Shown: positions 1 to 6,932, numbered from the stretch's first letter. The stretch: DNA of 7,472 nt from Candidatus Dormiibacterota bacterium (GCA_955652545.1 CATPCA010000127.1:1-7472); one strand, 5' to 3'. Translations and numbers: made by a program. Notes: generated by a model from the letters alone, not told the origin.

Positions 1-15
1 CCAGAGGGTCATCTC

Positions 16-21
16 TACACT
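16..21 (+). promoter_or_regulatory. Probable -10 promoter element for a leaderless his operon mRNA
   Basis: The hexamer TACACT matches the TAnnnT form of the sigma-70/SigA -10 box. Seven bases separate it from the ATG at 29, so transcription would be expected to start at or within a base of that ATG, giving a leaderless mRNA; these are common in actinobacteria. No Shine-Dalgarno sequence sits at a useful distance before the ATG, which agrees with this. The -35 region would fall just outside the left edge of the window and cannot be judged. The hexamer could be a chance match, but its spacing to the start codon is ideal. Confidence 0.5.
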
Positions 22-28
22 GTCGCGG

Positions 29-1690
29 ATGAACCCCACCGGCGCTGCCGCACGACCGAGCGGCTTCAGCGACTGGCTCCCCGGCGCCGCCGCGGCACGC
101 CGCGCGCTCACCACAGCCCTGGTGGGCACGTTCGAGGCCGCTGGCTTCGCGCTCATCGACACGCCGATCGCCGAATACGCCGACACCATCGATCGCGGGC
201 TCGGCGGTGACGCACCCGACCAGCTCTTCCGCTTCATGGACGCGGACGGCCGGCTCCTGGCCCTGGTCGGCGAACGGACGGTCAGCGTGGCCCGGACGGT
301 GGCGACGCAGTTGCGCCGCGGGCCGTTCCCTCTGCGGGTCTGCTACGCCGGGCCGGTGATGCGCAACCGTGCCCTGCTCGGCGGGCGTCGCCGCGAAGCC
401 ATGCAGGCCGGTTGCGAGCTGGTCGGCGACGCCGACCTCAGTGCCGACGCGGAGTGCATCGCCGTTGCGATGGCGGCGCTGGACAGCGCCGGCGTGCCCG
501 GCATCCAGGTGGACGTGGGCCACGCCGGCTTCCTGCCTGCGCTGCTCGCCGGGGCCGGCCTCGACCCCACCGGCCAAGACGCGGTGCTGAACGCACTCGT
601 CGCCCGCGACCTCGTGGCCGTGGAGGCGGTGCTGGCCGGCACCCCCGCCGGCGCGGCGGAGCACGAACTGCTGCTGCGGTTCCCCGCGCTGCGCGGTGGT
701 CGTGAGCTGCTCGACGAGGCGCGCGGCGGCCTCCAGGACGAACGTCCGCTGCGCGCGCTCGACGAGCTCGCCGAGCTCTGGGACCTGCTCCGCGCCCGCG
801 GGCTGCAGGATCGCGTCCAGCTCGACCTCGGCGCGGTGCGTGACTGGAACTACTACACCGGTCCGACCTTCGAGCTGTTCAGCGGCGACCTCGGCTTCCC
901 GCTCGGGGCGGGCGGCCGGTACGACACCCTGCTCGGGCGCTTCGGCCTCGCCCAGCCGTCGACGGGGTTCGTCGTCCACGTCGACCGCTGTCACGACGCC
1001 ACCGCCCGCCGCACCGACACGGCGACGATGGCCGCTGCGCCCCGCTCCCGGGGCCTGCGCATCGCCATTCCCACCGGCGTTCTGCTCGACGGCGCCTGCG
1101 AGCTGCTGCGCGACTCCGGCGTCGCGCCCGGGCTGCGGCCGGAATCGTTCGAGCGCCGCCTCCAACTCCGCGCCGGCGACCACGACGTGATCACCGTGCG
1201 TCCAACCGACGTCCCCGTGTATGTCGAGATGGGCGCATGCGACTGCGGCATCGTCGGCAAGGACGTGCTCTGGGAGTCGGGGCGCGACCTCTACGAGATC
1301 GCCGACCTCCGCTTCGGCGGCTGCCGGCTGGTGTTCGCCGCCCCTGAGGGGTCGCCGCTGGCCGCAGGCGCCTGGCCGGCGTCGCTGCGCGTGGCCACCA
1401 AGTACCCCAACGCGGCGCGCCGCTGGTTCGCCACCCGGGGCGACGGCGCCGAGCTGATTCGCCTGCACGGCTCCGTGGAGCTGGCGCCATCCGCCGGCCT
1501 CGCGGACGGCATCGTCGATGTCGTGGCCACCGGCTCGACCCTGCGGGCCAACCGGCTGGCCGAGATCGCCACCATCAGCGCCTCGTCCGCGCGGCTGGTG
1601 GTCAACGTGGCCTCGATGAAGACGCGAAGCGCCGCAGTCACCGAGCTGGCCACCGCGCTGCGGCGCAGCGTGGAGGCCCGCAACAGCTGA
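29..1690 (+). CDS. hisZG: HisZ-HisG fusion: ATP phosphoribosyltransferase, regulatory plus short-form catalytic subunit
   Basis: First step of histidine synthesis: ATP plus PRPP gives phosphoribosyl-ATP, in the cytoplasm. Residues about 10-330 are a HisZ, the histidyl-tRNA-synthetase-like paralogue that regulates short HisG. Visible signatures are PSGFSDWLPG (10-19), the motif-2-like PLRVCYAGPVMR (101-112), RREAMQAGCELVG (121-133), VRDWNYYTGPTFE (270-282) and GAGGRYD (293-299). After a short linker with an internal Met334, residues about 342-553 are a short-form HisG with VRPTDVPVYVEMG (390-402), GIVGKDVLWE (407-416), a YPNAAR segment and the PRPP-binding stretch GIVDVVATGSTLRAN (494-508). 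There is no C-terminal ACT-like domain, so it is not long-form HisG. The two subunits are normally separate genes; here one frame covers both with no stop. Oddities: LVGERT (79-84) where relatives have LRPD/E-x-T, and TGV (349-351) where HisG usually has KGR. The frame is open to the left edge, but ATG 29 fits both the domain start and the -10 box. The stop overlaps the hisD start by one base (TGATG). Confidence 0.93.
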   Translation: MNPTGAAARPSGFSDWLPGAAAARRALTTALVGTFEAAGFALIDTPIAEYADTIDRGLGGDAPDQLFRFMDADGRLLALVGERTVSVARTVATQLRRGPFPLRVCYAGPVMRNRALLGGRRREAMQAGCELVGDADLSADAECIAVAMAALDSAGVPGIQVDVGHAGFLPALLAGAGLDPTGQDAVLNALVARDLVAVEAVLAGTPAGAAEHELLLRFPALRGGRELLDEARGGLQDERPLRALDELAELWDLLRARGLQDRVQLDLGAVRDWNYYTGPTFELFSGDLGFPLGAGGRYDTLLGRFGLAQPSTGFVVHVDRCHDATARRTDTATMAAAPRSRGLRIAIPTGVLLDGACELLRDSGVAPGLRPESFERRLQLRAGDHDVITVRPTDVPVYVEMGACDCGIVGKDVLWESGRDLYEIADLRFGGCRLVFAAPEGSPLAAGAWPASLRVATKYPNAARRWFATRGDGAELIRLHGSVELAPSAGLADGIVDVVATGSTLRANRLAEIATISASSARLVVNVASMKTRSAAVTELATALRRSVEARNS

Positions 1691-3018
1691 TGACGATGCC
1701 CATCCTGACCGCCGAACAGTGGCGAGCCGACTGGCGCGCCAGTCGCCGCTTCACCATCCCCGAGCCCGACGCCGCCACGCTGGCGCGCCTGCGCCTGCTC
1801 TTCGGCCGCGAGATCTCGGCAGTCGACGCCGTCCGCGCAATCGTCACCGACGTCCAAGACCGTGGGGACGCCGCGGTGACCGACTGGACCAGGCACATCG
1901 ACAGCGTCGAGGTGACCGACACACGCGTCAGCACCGCCGTGATGGCGCAGTCCTGGGACGACCTCGACCAGGCGCTGCGCAACGCCCTCACCACCGCCGC
2001 CCAGCGGATCCGCGGTTTCCACGAGCTGCAGGTGGACACGCGACCGCGCGGCGAGCGCTCCCTCTGCCTGCGCCCGGAGCCCCTGCGGCGGGTGGGCTGC
2101 TATGTGCCGGCGGGGCGCGCCGCGTACCCGAGCACGGTGCTGATGAGCGTCATCCCCGCCCAGGTCGCCGGGGTGGAATCGATCGCGCTGTGCAGCCCAC
2201 CGGACCAGGACGGAAGTGTCCATCCACTGGTGGCGGCCGCCGCCCACCTCATCGGCGTCACCGAGGTGCACGCTGTCGGCGGGGCGCAGGCGATCGCCGC
2301 GCTCGCCTACGGCACCGCGGGCATCGCCCCGGTCGACAAGGTGGTGGGCCCTGGCAACATCTTCGTCACCCTGGCCAAGCGCGAGGTGTTCGGGGCGGTC
2401 GACATCGACCAGCTGGCCGGGCCCAGCGAGATCATGGTGATCGCGTCTGAGGGCGCAAACTCCGCGTACATCGCTGCCGACCTCATCTCGCAGCTCGAGC
2501 ACGACCCGCTGGCGTGGGCGGTCTGCCTCACCGACTCGCCCGAGCTCGCTGACACGGTCGCCACGGAGTTCGCGCATCGGGCGCCGGAAGCAGCCCGTTC
2601 GGGCATCATCGCCGAGTCGGCCGGACGACACGGGGCGGTGGTAGTCGTCGCCGACCTCGACGAGGCCATGGAGTTGACCGTCTCCTTCGCGCCCGAGCAC
2701 CTGTCGTTGCAGGGAACCCGGGCGGAGGCGCTCCGCGACCGGGTGCGCGGAGCGGGTGCGGTGTTCATCGGCTCTCTCTCGCCGGTGTCGATGGGCGATT
2801 ACGTCGCCGGGCCCAACCACACGCTGCCGACCCAGGGTGCGGCGCGCTACCGCGGGCCGCTGTCGACGATGGACTTCGTCCGCTGGCCATCGGTTGCCGA
2901 CCTCGATCCCGCGGAGTTCGACGCCCTGGCACCGGTAGCCTGTTTGCTGGCCGAAGCCGAGGGGCTGCTGGGGCACGAGCAGGCCATCCGCCTGCGCATG
3001 GAGGGGCGCCAGCGATGA
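1690..3018 (+). CDS. hisD: Histidinol dehydrogenase
   Basis: Catalyses the last two steps, oxidising L-histidinol to L-histidine through the aldehyde with two NAD+, as a zinc-dependent cytoplasmic homodimer. The 442-residue product has the family's usual length. The signature runs from VDKVVGPGNIFV through IDQLAGPSEIMVIA. All expected functional residues can be placed: zinc ligands Gln268 and His271 (in SQLEHDP), Asp370 (GDYVAGPNHT) and His429 (GLLGHEQA), the catalytic pair Glu336-His337 (FAPEHL), and substrate-binding His377. These match E. coli Q259, H262, D360, H419, E326-H327 and H367 with a constant offset of about ten. The start ATG overlaps the preceding stop by one base; a second in-frame ATG two codons later is an alternative. 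The nearest purine-rich sequence, GGAGG at 1672-1676, is 13 bases upstream, so translation probably depends partly on coupling to hisZG. Confidence 0.97.
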   Translation: MTMPILTAEQWRADWRASRRFTIPEPDAATLARLRLLFGREISAVDAVRAIVTDVQDRGDAAVTDWTRHIDSVEVTDTRVSTAVMAQSWDDLDQALRNALTTAAQRIRGFHELQVDTRPRGERSLCLRPEPLRRVGCYVPAGRAAYPSTVLMSVIPAQVAGVESIALCSPPDQDGSVHPLVAAAAHLIGVTEVHAVGGAQAIAALAYGTAGIAPVDKVVGPGNIFVTLAKREVFGAVDIDQLAGPSEIMVIASEGANSAYIAADLISQLEHDPLAWAVCLTDSPELADTVATEFAHRAPEAARSGIIAESAGRHGAVVVVADLDEAMELTVSFAPEHLSLQGTRAEALRDRVRGAGAVFIGSLSPVSMGDYVAGPNHTLPTQGAARYRGPLSTMDFVRWPSVADLDPAEFDALAPVACLLAEAEGLLGHEQAIRLRMEGRQR

Positions 3019-3599
3019 ATGCGAGGCGCGCCGACACCGTGCGCGAGACCAGGGAAACCCGCATCGAGTGCGACGTGGACGTCGACGGCACCGGCCGCGC
3101 CACCATCGAGGTTCCGCTGCCCTTCTTCCGCCATATGCTCGAATCCTTCGTGAAGTACAGCGGCATGGACGTGCGGCTGGTCGGCCGGGGCGACGTGGAC
3201 GTCGACGCCCATCACCTCGTCGAGGACACCGGCCTGGTGCTGGGCAGCTGCGTGTCCGATGCCCTCGGCGACCGCGCGGGCATCGCCAGGTTCGGGCACG
3301 CCTACGCACCGCTCGACGAGTCGCTGGTGCGCTGCGCTCTCGACTACGGAAAGCGCCCGCACCTGGTGTACGCAATGGAGGGCCTGCGTGGCCGCATCAA
3401 CGATTTCGACGTCACAGTGCTCCAGGAGTTCGTCCGCGGCTACGCCCAGAATGCCGGCGTCAGCCTGCACCTCGACCAGGTGCGTGGCGAGAACATCCAT
3501 CACATCGCCGAGGCTGCGTTCAAGGCGATCGGCCTCGCCACCCGCCAGGCGTTCACAGTCGTCGGCGGTGGCATTCCGTCCACCAAGGGGACGCTGTGA
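3015..3599 (+). CDS. hisB: Imidazoleglycerol-phosphate dehydratase
   Basis: Dehydrates imidazole-glycerol phosphate to imidazole-acetol phosphate as a manganese-dependent oligomer (24-mer in characterised relatives). At 194 residues it is a monofunctional dehydratase, without the phosphatase domain of the E. coli HisB fusion; the phosphatase role falls to hisN downstream. Metal-binding histidines and glutamates are intact: His40, HHLVED (66-71), His152 in SLHL, and HHIAEAAFK (162-170). The C-terminal PSTKGTL (188-194) is typical. Two positions stand out: FFRHML at 37-42 has Arg39 where Asp or Asn is usual, and LDYGKRP at 109-115 replaces the usual D-L-S-G-R-P. Because metal ligands and substrate-anion residues such as Arg114 and Lys191 remain, I expect an active enzyme. 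The ATG overlaps the hisD stop (ATGA), and GGAGGGG at 3000-3006 lies 8 bases upstream, a good ribosome binding site. Confidence 0.95.
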   Translation: MNARRADTVRETRETRIECDVDVDGTGRATIEVPLPFFRHMLESFVKYSGMDVRLVGRGDVDVDAHHLVEDTGLVLGSCVSDALGDRAGIARFGHAYAPLDESLVRCALDYGKRPHLVYAMEGLRGRINDFDVTVLQEFVRGYAQNAGVSLHLDQVRGENIHHIAEAAFKAIGLATRQAFTVVGGGIPSTKGTL

Positions 3600-4240
3600 G
3601 CACCATCTCCTCTCCGCGGATCGGCGTCTGCGACTACGGCGTCGGCAACCTGCGCAGCGTCGAGCGCGCCCTCGCCCACGGTGGCGGTCACGCCGTCATC
3701 AGTGCTGATCCAGTTGAGCTGGCCGAGTGTGACGGCCTGGTGCTCCCCGGGGTGGGCGCGTTCGCGGTCGCCGCGCAGGCGTTGCGCAGCCGCGGCCTCG
3801 ACGCCGCAATCCGGGCGGTGGCAGGCTCGGGGCGGCCGATCCTCGGCGTCTGCCTCGGATTTCAACTGCTCTTCAGTGACAGCGACGAGGGTGACGGCGA
3901 GGCCGGGTTGGATCTGCTTCCCGGCCGCGTTCGCCGGCTGCACCCGGCGTTGGGCAAGGTGCCGCACATGGGCTGGAACCGGCTGAGCCTCACCCACCCG
4001 TCGTCCCTGCTCGCCGGCGTCGACGACGGCGCCCATGCCTACTTCGTGCATTCGTACGCAGCGACGCCGGACGATGCGACGTGTGTCGTCGCGGTCACCG
4101 ACCACGGCGGCGAGGTCGTCGCCGCGGTCGAGGCCGGCAACATCGGGGGCACCCAGTTCCACCCGGAGAAGAGCGGCGCTGCGGGGCTGCGCGTGTACGC
4201 CAACTTCGTGTCCCGGTGCACAGCCCCGGTCCGCGCCTGA
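3596..4240 (+). CDS. hisH: Imidazole glycerol phosphate synthase, glutaminase subunit
   Basis: Class I glutamine amidotransferase that hydrolyses glutamine and channels ammonia to HisF. The 214-residue chain has the normal length. Features in order: IGVCDYGVGNLRSV (9-22), LPGVGAF, the nucleophile Cys86 in GVCLGFQLLF, the HSY of YFVHSYA, and GTQFHPEKSG with His189 and Glu191 completing the triad. The frame is open far upstream through hisB, but the real start is the GTG at 3596. It overlaps the hisB stop (GTGA), is preceded by AAGGGG (3585-3590) at 5 bases, and places the conserved DYGVGNLRSV near the N-terminus. Its partner hisF lies two genes downstream with hisA between, a common arrangement in his operons. 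Confidence 0.96.
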   Translation: MSTISSPRIGVCDYGVGNLRSVERALAHGGGHAVISADPVELAECDGLVLPGVGAFAVAAQALRSRGLDAAIRAVAGSGRPILGVCLGFQLLFSDSDEGDGEAGLDLLPGRVRRLHPALGKVPHMGWNRLSLTHPSSLLAGVDDGAHAYFVHSYAATPDDATCVVAVTDHGGEVVAAVEAGNIGGTQFHPEKSGAAGLRVYANFVSRCTAPVRA

Positions 4241-4247
4241 GGGGAGG
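4241..4247 (+). promoter_or_regulatory. Shine-Dalgarno sequence of hisA
   Basis: GGGGAGG fills most of the 10-base gap between the hisH stop and the hisA ATG, leaving a short 3-base spacer. This is the only junction among the his genes without overlap, so hisA may initiate more independently than its neighbours. Confidence 0.7.
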
Positions 4248-4250
4248 CCC

Positions 4251-4988
4251 ATGCTGGTGATCCCGTCGGTCGACCTGCTCGCCGGTCGCGTGGTGCGGCT
4301 GCTGCGGGGCGACTATGCGCATGAGACGGTGTACTCGGACGACCCGGTCGCGGTGGTGAAGGGATTCGTGAAGGCCGGTGCGCGTCGGGTCCACGTCGTC
4401 GACCTCGACGCGGCGCGCGGTCAGGCGGACCCGGCATCGTCAGTCGCAGCCACGGCGGCGGTCGCCGAGCTGGCCCGGAGCGGGGCGACAGTGCAGGTGG
4501 GCGGCGGCGTCCGTGACCGCGACACAGCGCAGCGCTGGTTCGATGCCGGCGCCTCATGGGTGGTGATCGGCAGCCTCGCGCTGCAACAGCCGGATATCGC
4601 GCACGGGCTCTGCGAGGAGTTCCCCGGCCGCGTTCTGATCGCGCTCGACATGCATGGCGGGCAGGCGCGGGCGGAGGGGTGGACGCAGGCGGCCGGCGAT
4701 GCCGGGGAATCCGTCGACCGCTGGGCAGCGTGGCCGATCGCCGGCATCGTGCACACCGAGATCGATCGCGACGGCACCCTCGCCGGGCCCGCGTTGCCCG
4801 CGCTGCGGGCGGTATGCACGCGGTTCACCGGACCGGTGTTCGCCAGCGGCGGCGTCACCACCATCGACGATGTGGCGGCCTGCGCTGAGGCGGGCGCGGC
4901 CGGCGTGATCGTCGGCCGGGCGCTGCACGACGGGCTGTTCGACCTCGGCGGCGCGCTGTCGCGCTTCGGCCAGGCAGCGCCGGCATGA
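4251..4988 (+). CDS. hisA: Phosphoribosylformimino-AICAR-phosphate (ProFAR) isomerase
   Basis: A (beta/alpha)8-barrel isomerase that converts ProFAR to PRFAR by an Amadori rearrangement, just before the HisH-HisF step. It has 245 residues, as usual for the family. Visible are the N-terminal catalytic aspartate in [14 protein letters not shown] (Asp8), the phosphate-binding VQVGGGVRD, the second catalytic region [26 protein letters not shown], and the C-terminal phosphate loops FASGGV and GVIVGRAL. The TEIDRDGTL segment is HisA-like; the bifunctional PriA of many actinobacteria, which also does the TrpF step, typically has V-T-x-V-x-K-D-G-T. I therefore call a monofunctional HisA, from motif memory only. 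The stop overlaps the hisF ATG (ATGA). Confidence 0.94.
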   Translation: MLVIPSVDLLAGRVVRLLRGDYAHETVYSDDPVAVVKGFVKAGARRVHVVDLDAARGQADPASSVAATAAVAELARSGATVQVGGGVRDRDTAQRWFDAGASWVVIGSLALQQPDIAHGLCEEFPGRVLIALDMHGGQARAEGWTQAAGDAGESVDRWAAWPIAGIVHTEIDRDGTLAGPALPALRAVCTRFTGPVFASGGVTTIDDVAACAEAGAAGVIVGRALHDGLFDLGGALSRFGQAAPA

Positions 4989-5743
4989 CCGTCGCCAAGC
5001 GGATCATTCCGTGCCTCGACGTGGACGGCGGCCGAGTCGTCAAGGGCATCAACTTCCTCGACCTTCGCGATGCCGGCGATCCGGCCGAGCTGGCGGCGCG
5101 CTACGACGCCGACCGCGCCGACGAGATCGTGTTCCTCGACATCACCGCGTCGAGCGATGGCAGGGACATCCTCATCGACGCGGTGCGGCGAACTGCCGAC
5201 ACCGTGTTCATCCCACTGACGGTCGGTGGCGGGGTGCGCAACGTCGACGACATCGATCGCCTGCTCCGGGCCGGCGCTGACAAGGTGTCGATCAACACGG
5301 CCGCCCTGCAGCGGCCGGACCTCATCGAGGAAGCGGCGCGCCGGTTCGGCGAGCAGTGTGTCGTCGTCGCCATCGATGCGCGCCGCGTGGGCGCGGGGTG
5401 GACGGTGCATTCACACGGAGGCCGCCAGAACACAGGTCGCGACGCGATCGACTGGGCCCGCGAGGCAGCGGAGCGCGGAGCCGGTGAGGTGCTGCTCACC
5501 AGCATGGATAGAGACGGCACCCGCGGCGGCTACGACCTCGCGCTGACCAGCACGGTCGCCGCCGCCGTGCCCGTGCCGGTCATTGCCAGCGGCGGCGCGG
5601 GCGAGCCGGAGCACCTCCGCGCCGTGCTCGACGAGGGCGGCGCCGACGCAGCCCTGGCAGCGTCGATCTTCCACTTCGACGCCCATCCGATCCCGGAGAC
5701 CAAGCGCTACCTGGCGGACGCCGGTGTCGAGGTCCGGCTGTGA
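4985..5743 (+). CDS. hisF: Imidazole glycerol phosphate synthase, cyclase subunit
   Basis: Uses ammonia delivered by HisH to turn PRFAR into imidazole-glycerol phosphate and AICAR, the latter returning to purine synthesis. The 252-residue barrel is of standard length. The catalytic aspartates are Asp12 in [15 protein letters not shown] and Asp131 in VAIDARR. Phosphate-binding loops appear as PLTVGGGVR and VIASGGAGE, with [13 protein letters not shown] in the second half-barrel. It is a distant homologue of the adjacent hisA through the well-known half-barrel duplication. The ATG overlaps the hisA stop, and only a weak AGG precedes it, so translation is probably coupled to hisA. Confidence 0.97.
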   Translation: MTVAKRIIPCLDVDGGRVVKGINFLDLRDAGDPAELAARYDADRADEIVFLDITASSDGRDILIDAVRRTADTVFIPLTVGGGVRNVDDIDRLLRAGADKVSINTAALQRPDLIEEAARRFGEQCVVVAIDARRVGAGWTVHSHGGRQNTGRDAIDWAREAAERGAGEVLLTSMDRDGTRGGYDLALTSTVAAAVPVPVIASGGAGEPEHLRAVLDEGGADAALAASIFHFDAHPIPETKRYLADAGVEVRL

Positions 5744-6063
5744 GCGGGCAGCCGCGTTTTGGGGCCGACGGGTTGGTGCCCACCGTCGTGCAGGATTCGG
5801 CGACCGGCGCCGTGCTCATGCTCGCCTACATGAACGACGTCGCATGGCAGCGCACGCTGCAGACCCGGCAGGCGTGGTTCTGGAGCCGTTCGCGCGGGGA
5901 GCTGTGGGAGAAGGGCGCGACCAGCGGCAACCGCATGAACGTCGTCGAGGTGCGGTTGGACTGTGACGACGACAGCGTGCTGCTGCGCGTCGAGCCCACC
6001 GGCCCGGCGTGTCACACCGGCGAGACGTCGTGTTTCTTCACCGTCGTCGAGGAGGACAGTTGA
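5740..6063 (+). CDS. hisI: Phosphoribosyl-AMP cyclohydrolase
   Basis: Hydrolyses the adenine ring of phosphoribosyl-AMP to give ProFAR, the substrate of HisA, using Zn2+ and Mg2+. At 107 residues it is the cyclohydrolase alone, not the HisI-HisE fusion seen in enterobacteria, so the preceding pyrophosphatase step must be encoded elsewhere. Signatures: GLVPTVVQD (11-19), [24 protein letters not shown] (46-64), the Mg2+-binding Asp74, Asp76 and Asp78 in DCDDD, and zinc cysteines Cys75, Cys91 and Cys98 ([12 protein letters not shown]). The start is the GTG overlapping the hisF stop (GTGA), with GAGGT at 5729-5733 six bases upstream. Confidence 0.97.
   Translation: MSGQPRFGADGLVPTVVQDSATGAVLMLAYMNDVAWQRTLQTRQAWFWSRSRGELWEKGATSGNRMNVVEVRLDCDDDSVLLRVEPTGPACHTGETSCFFTVVEEDS
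6050..6055 (+). promoter_or_regulatory. Shine-Dalgarno sequence that fixes the TTG start of hisN
   Basis: AGGAGG, a perfect anti-SD complement, lies inside the 3' end of hisI four bases before TTG 6060. It favours that TTG over the in-frame ATG at 6009, whose extra 17 residues are Arg-rich and unlike the family. Confidence 0.7.
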
Positions 6064-6854
6064 CCAGCGCGGCAGCGGACGACCTGGCGCTGGCGCTCGA
6101 GCTGGCCGACCGCGCCGACGCGATCAGCAGCGCGCGGTTCCGGGCCAAGGACCTGCGCGTGGACACCAAGCCCGACGACAGCCCGGTGACCGACGCCGAC
6201 CGCCATATCGAGGAGATGATCCGCGCGCACGTCGCGTCGCACCGGCCGTCGCACGCGGTTCTCGGCGAGGAGGGAGGCTCGAGTGGCGATGCGGAGTGGC
6301 GTTGGATCGTCGACCCCATCGACGGCACCAAGAACTTCGCCCGCGGGGTGCCGGTGTGGGCCACGCTGATCTCCCTGCAGCACGCCGGCGAGGAGACATG
6401 CGCCGTGGTGTCCGCTCCGGCCCTGCGCCGCCGCTGGTGGGCGGCACGCGATGAAGGCGCGGTGTGTGACGGCGGCCCGTTGCACGTCTCGTCGGTGCCC
6501 CGGCTGGCCGAGGCCACGGTCTCGTTCACCGACGTGCGCGATTTCGCCAGGTATGGCTGGCAGCCCGGCTTCGACGCGCTGGCCGCACGCTGCCGCATCA
6601 CGCGTGGGTTCGGCGACTTCTGGTCGCACATGCTCGTTGCCGAAGGCGCCGTCGACTGTGGCATCGAGCCGGTGATCAACGAGTGGGACATCAGCGCTGC
6701 GCGGCTGATCGTCCATGAGGCGGGAGGACGGCTGTCCGACTTCGCAGGAGTCGACCACGCGCGCGGCGCCAACGTGGTGACCACCAACGGGCTCATCCAC
6801 GACGAGGTGCTCGGCTGCCTGGCCACCGGTCGCAACTCGTTTCCCGCGGCGTAG
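6060..6854 (+). CDS. hisN: Histidinol-phosphatase, inositol-monophosphatase family
   Basis: Probably removes phosphate from L-histidinol phosphate, supplying histidinol to HisD. The 264-residue protein is a Mg2+-dependent inositol-monophosphatase-type enzyme. Metal-binding residues are visible: Glu70 in LGEEGG, Asp85 and Asp88 in [12 protein letters not shown] (motif 1), and Asp210 in [16 protein letters not shown] (motif 2). Family membership is certain. The specific substrate is inferred from its place as last gene of the his operon, the absence of any other phosphatase, and the use of HisN by actinobacteria. It could otherwise act on inositol phosphate or fructose bisphosphate. The TTG start overlaps the hisI stop (TTGA) and has a strong Shine-Dalgarno sequence. 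Confidence 0.9.
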   Translation: MTSAAADDLALALELADRADAISSARFRAKDLRVDTKPDDSPVTDADRHIEEMIRAHVASHRPSHAVLGEEGGSSGDAEWRWIVDPIDGTKNFARGVPVWATLISLQHAGEETCAVVSAPALRRRWWAARDEGAVCDGGPLHVSSVPRLAEATVSFTDVRDFARYGWQPGFDALAARCRITRGFGDFWSHMLVAEGAVDCGIEPVINEWDISAARLIVHEAGGRLSDFAGVDHARGANVVTTNGLIHDEVLGCLATGRNSFPAA

Positions 6855-6919
6855 CCGATTGGTCGCCCGGCGTCCGTGCGCGGCGGCGACGATCGACGGC
6901 GCCAGGAACAGCGCGTGAC

Positions 6920-6924
6920 GGAGG
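6920..6924 (+). promoter_or_regulatory. Shine-Dalgarno sequence of the zinc-ribbon micro-ORF
   Basis: GGAGG lies 8 bases before ATG 6933, a near-ideal spacing, and supports translation of the 36-codon ORF from that ATG rather than from the in-frame GTG at 6915. Confidence 0.6.
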
Positions 6925-6932
6925 CCACCTCG

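Noticed and set aside
1..28. Histidine attenuator or riboswitch ahead of the operon
   Set aside because: Only 28 bases are visible, with no His codon run or hairpin, and the -10 box sits too close to the start codon for a leader.
1291..3375. 694-codon open frame on the minus strand opposite hisG, hisD and hisB
   Set aside because: It is an antisense shadow of high-GC coding sequence: Arg-, Gly- and His-rich, low complexity, no recognisable domain, and fully covered by well-identified genes on the other strand.
3068..3595. In-frame upstream extension of hisH to an ATG at 3068 (390 residues in all)
   Set aside because: The extra 176 residues are an Arg/Pro-rich out-of-frame reading of hisB. 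The GTG at 3596 with a Shine-Dalgarno sequence gives a normal-length HisH.
4421..5410. 329-codon minus-strand frame opposite hisA and hisF
   Set aside because: Antisense shadow lying over two strongly conserved TIM-barrel genes, with no recognisable motif.
6009..6059. ATG 6009 as the hisN start
   Set aside because: It would overlap hisI by 55 bases and add an Arg-rich leader foreign to the family; TTG 6060 has AGGAGG four bases upstream and a TTGA overlap like the other junctions.
6862..6890. Possible hairpin GTCGCC...GGCGAC after hisN as an operon terminator
   Set aside because: The arms are only 6 bases with a 17-base loop, and no T-run follows, so it does not support an intrinsic terminator.
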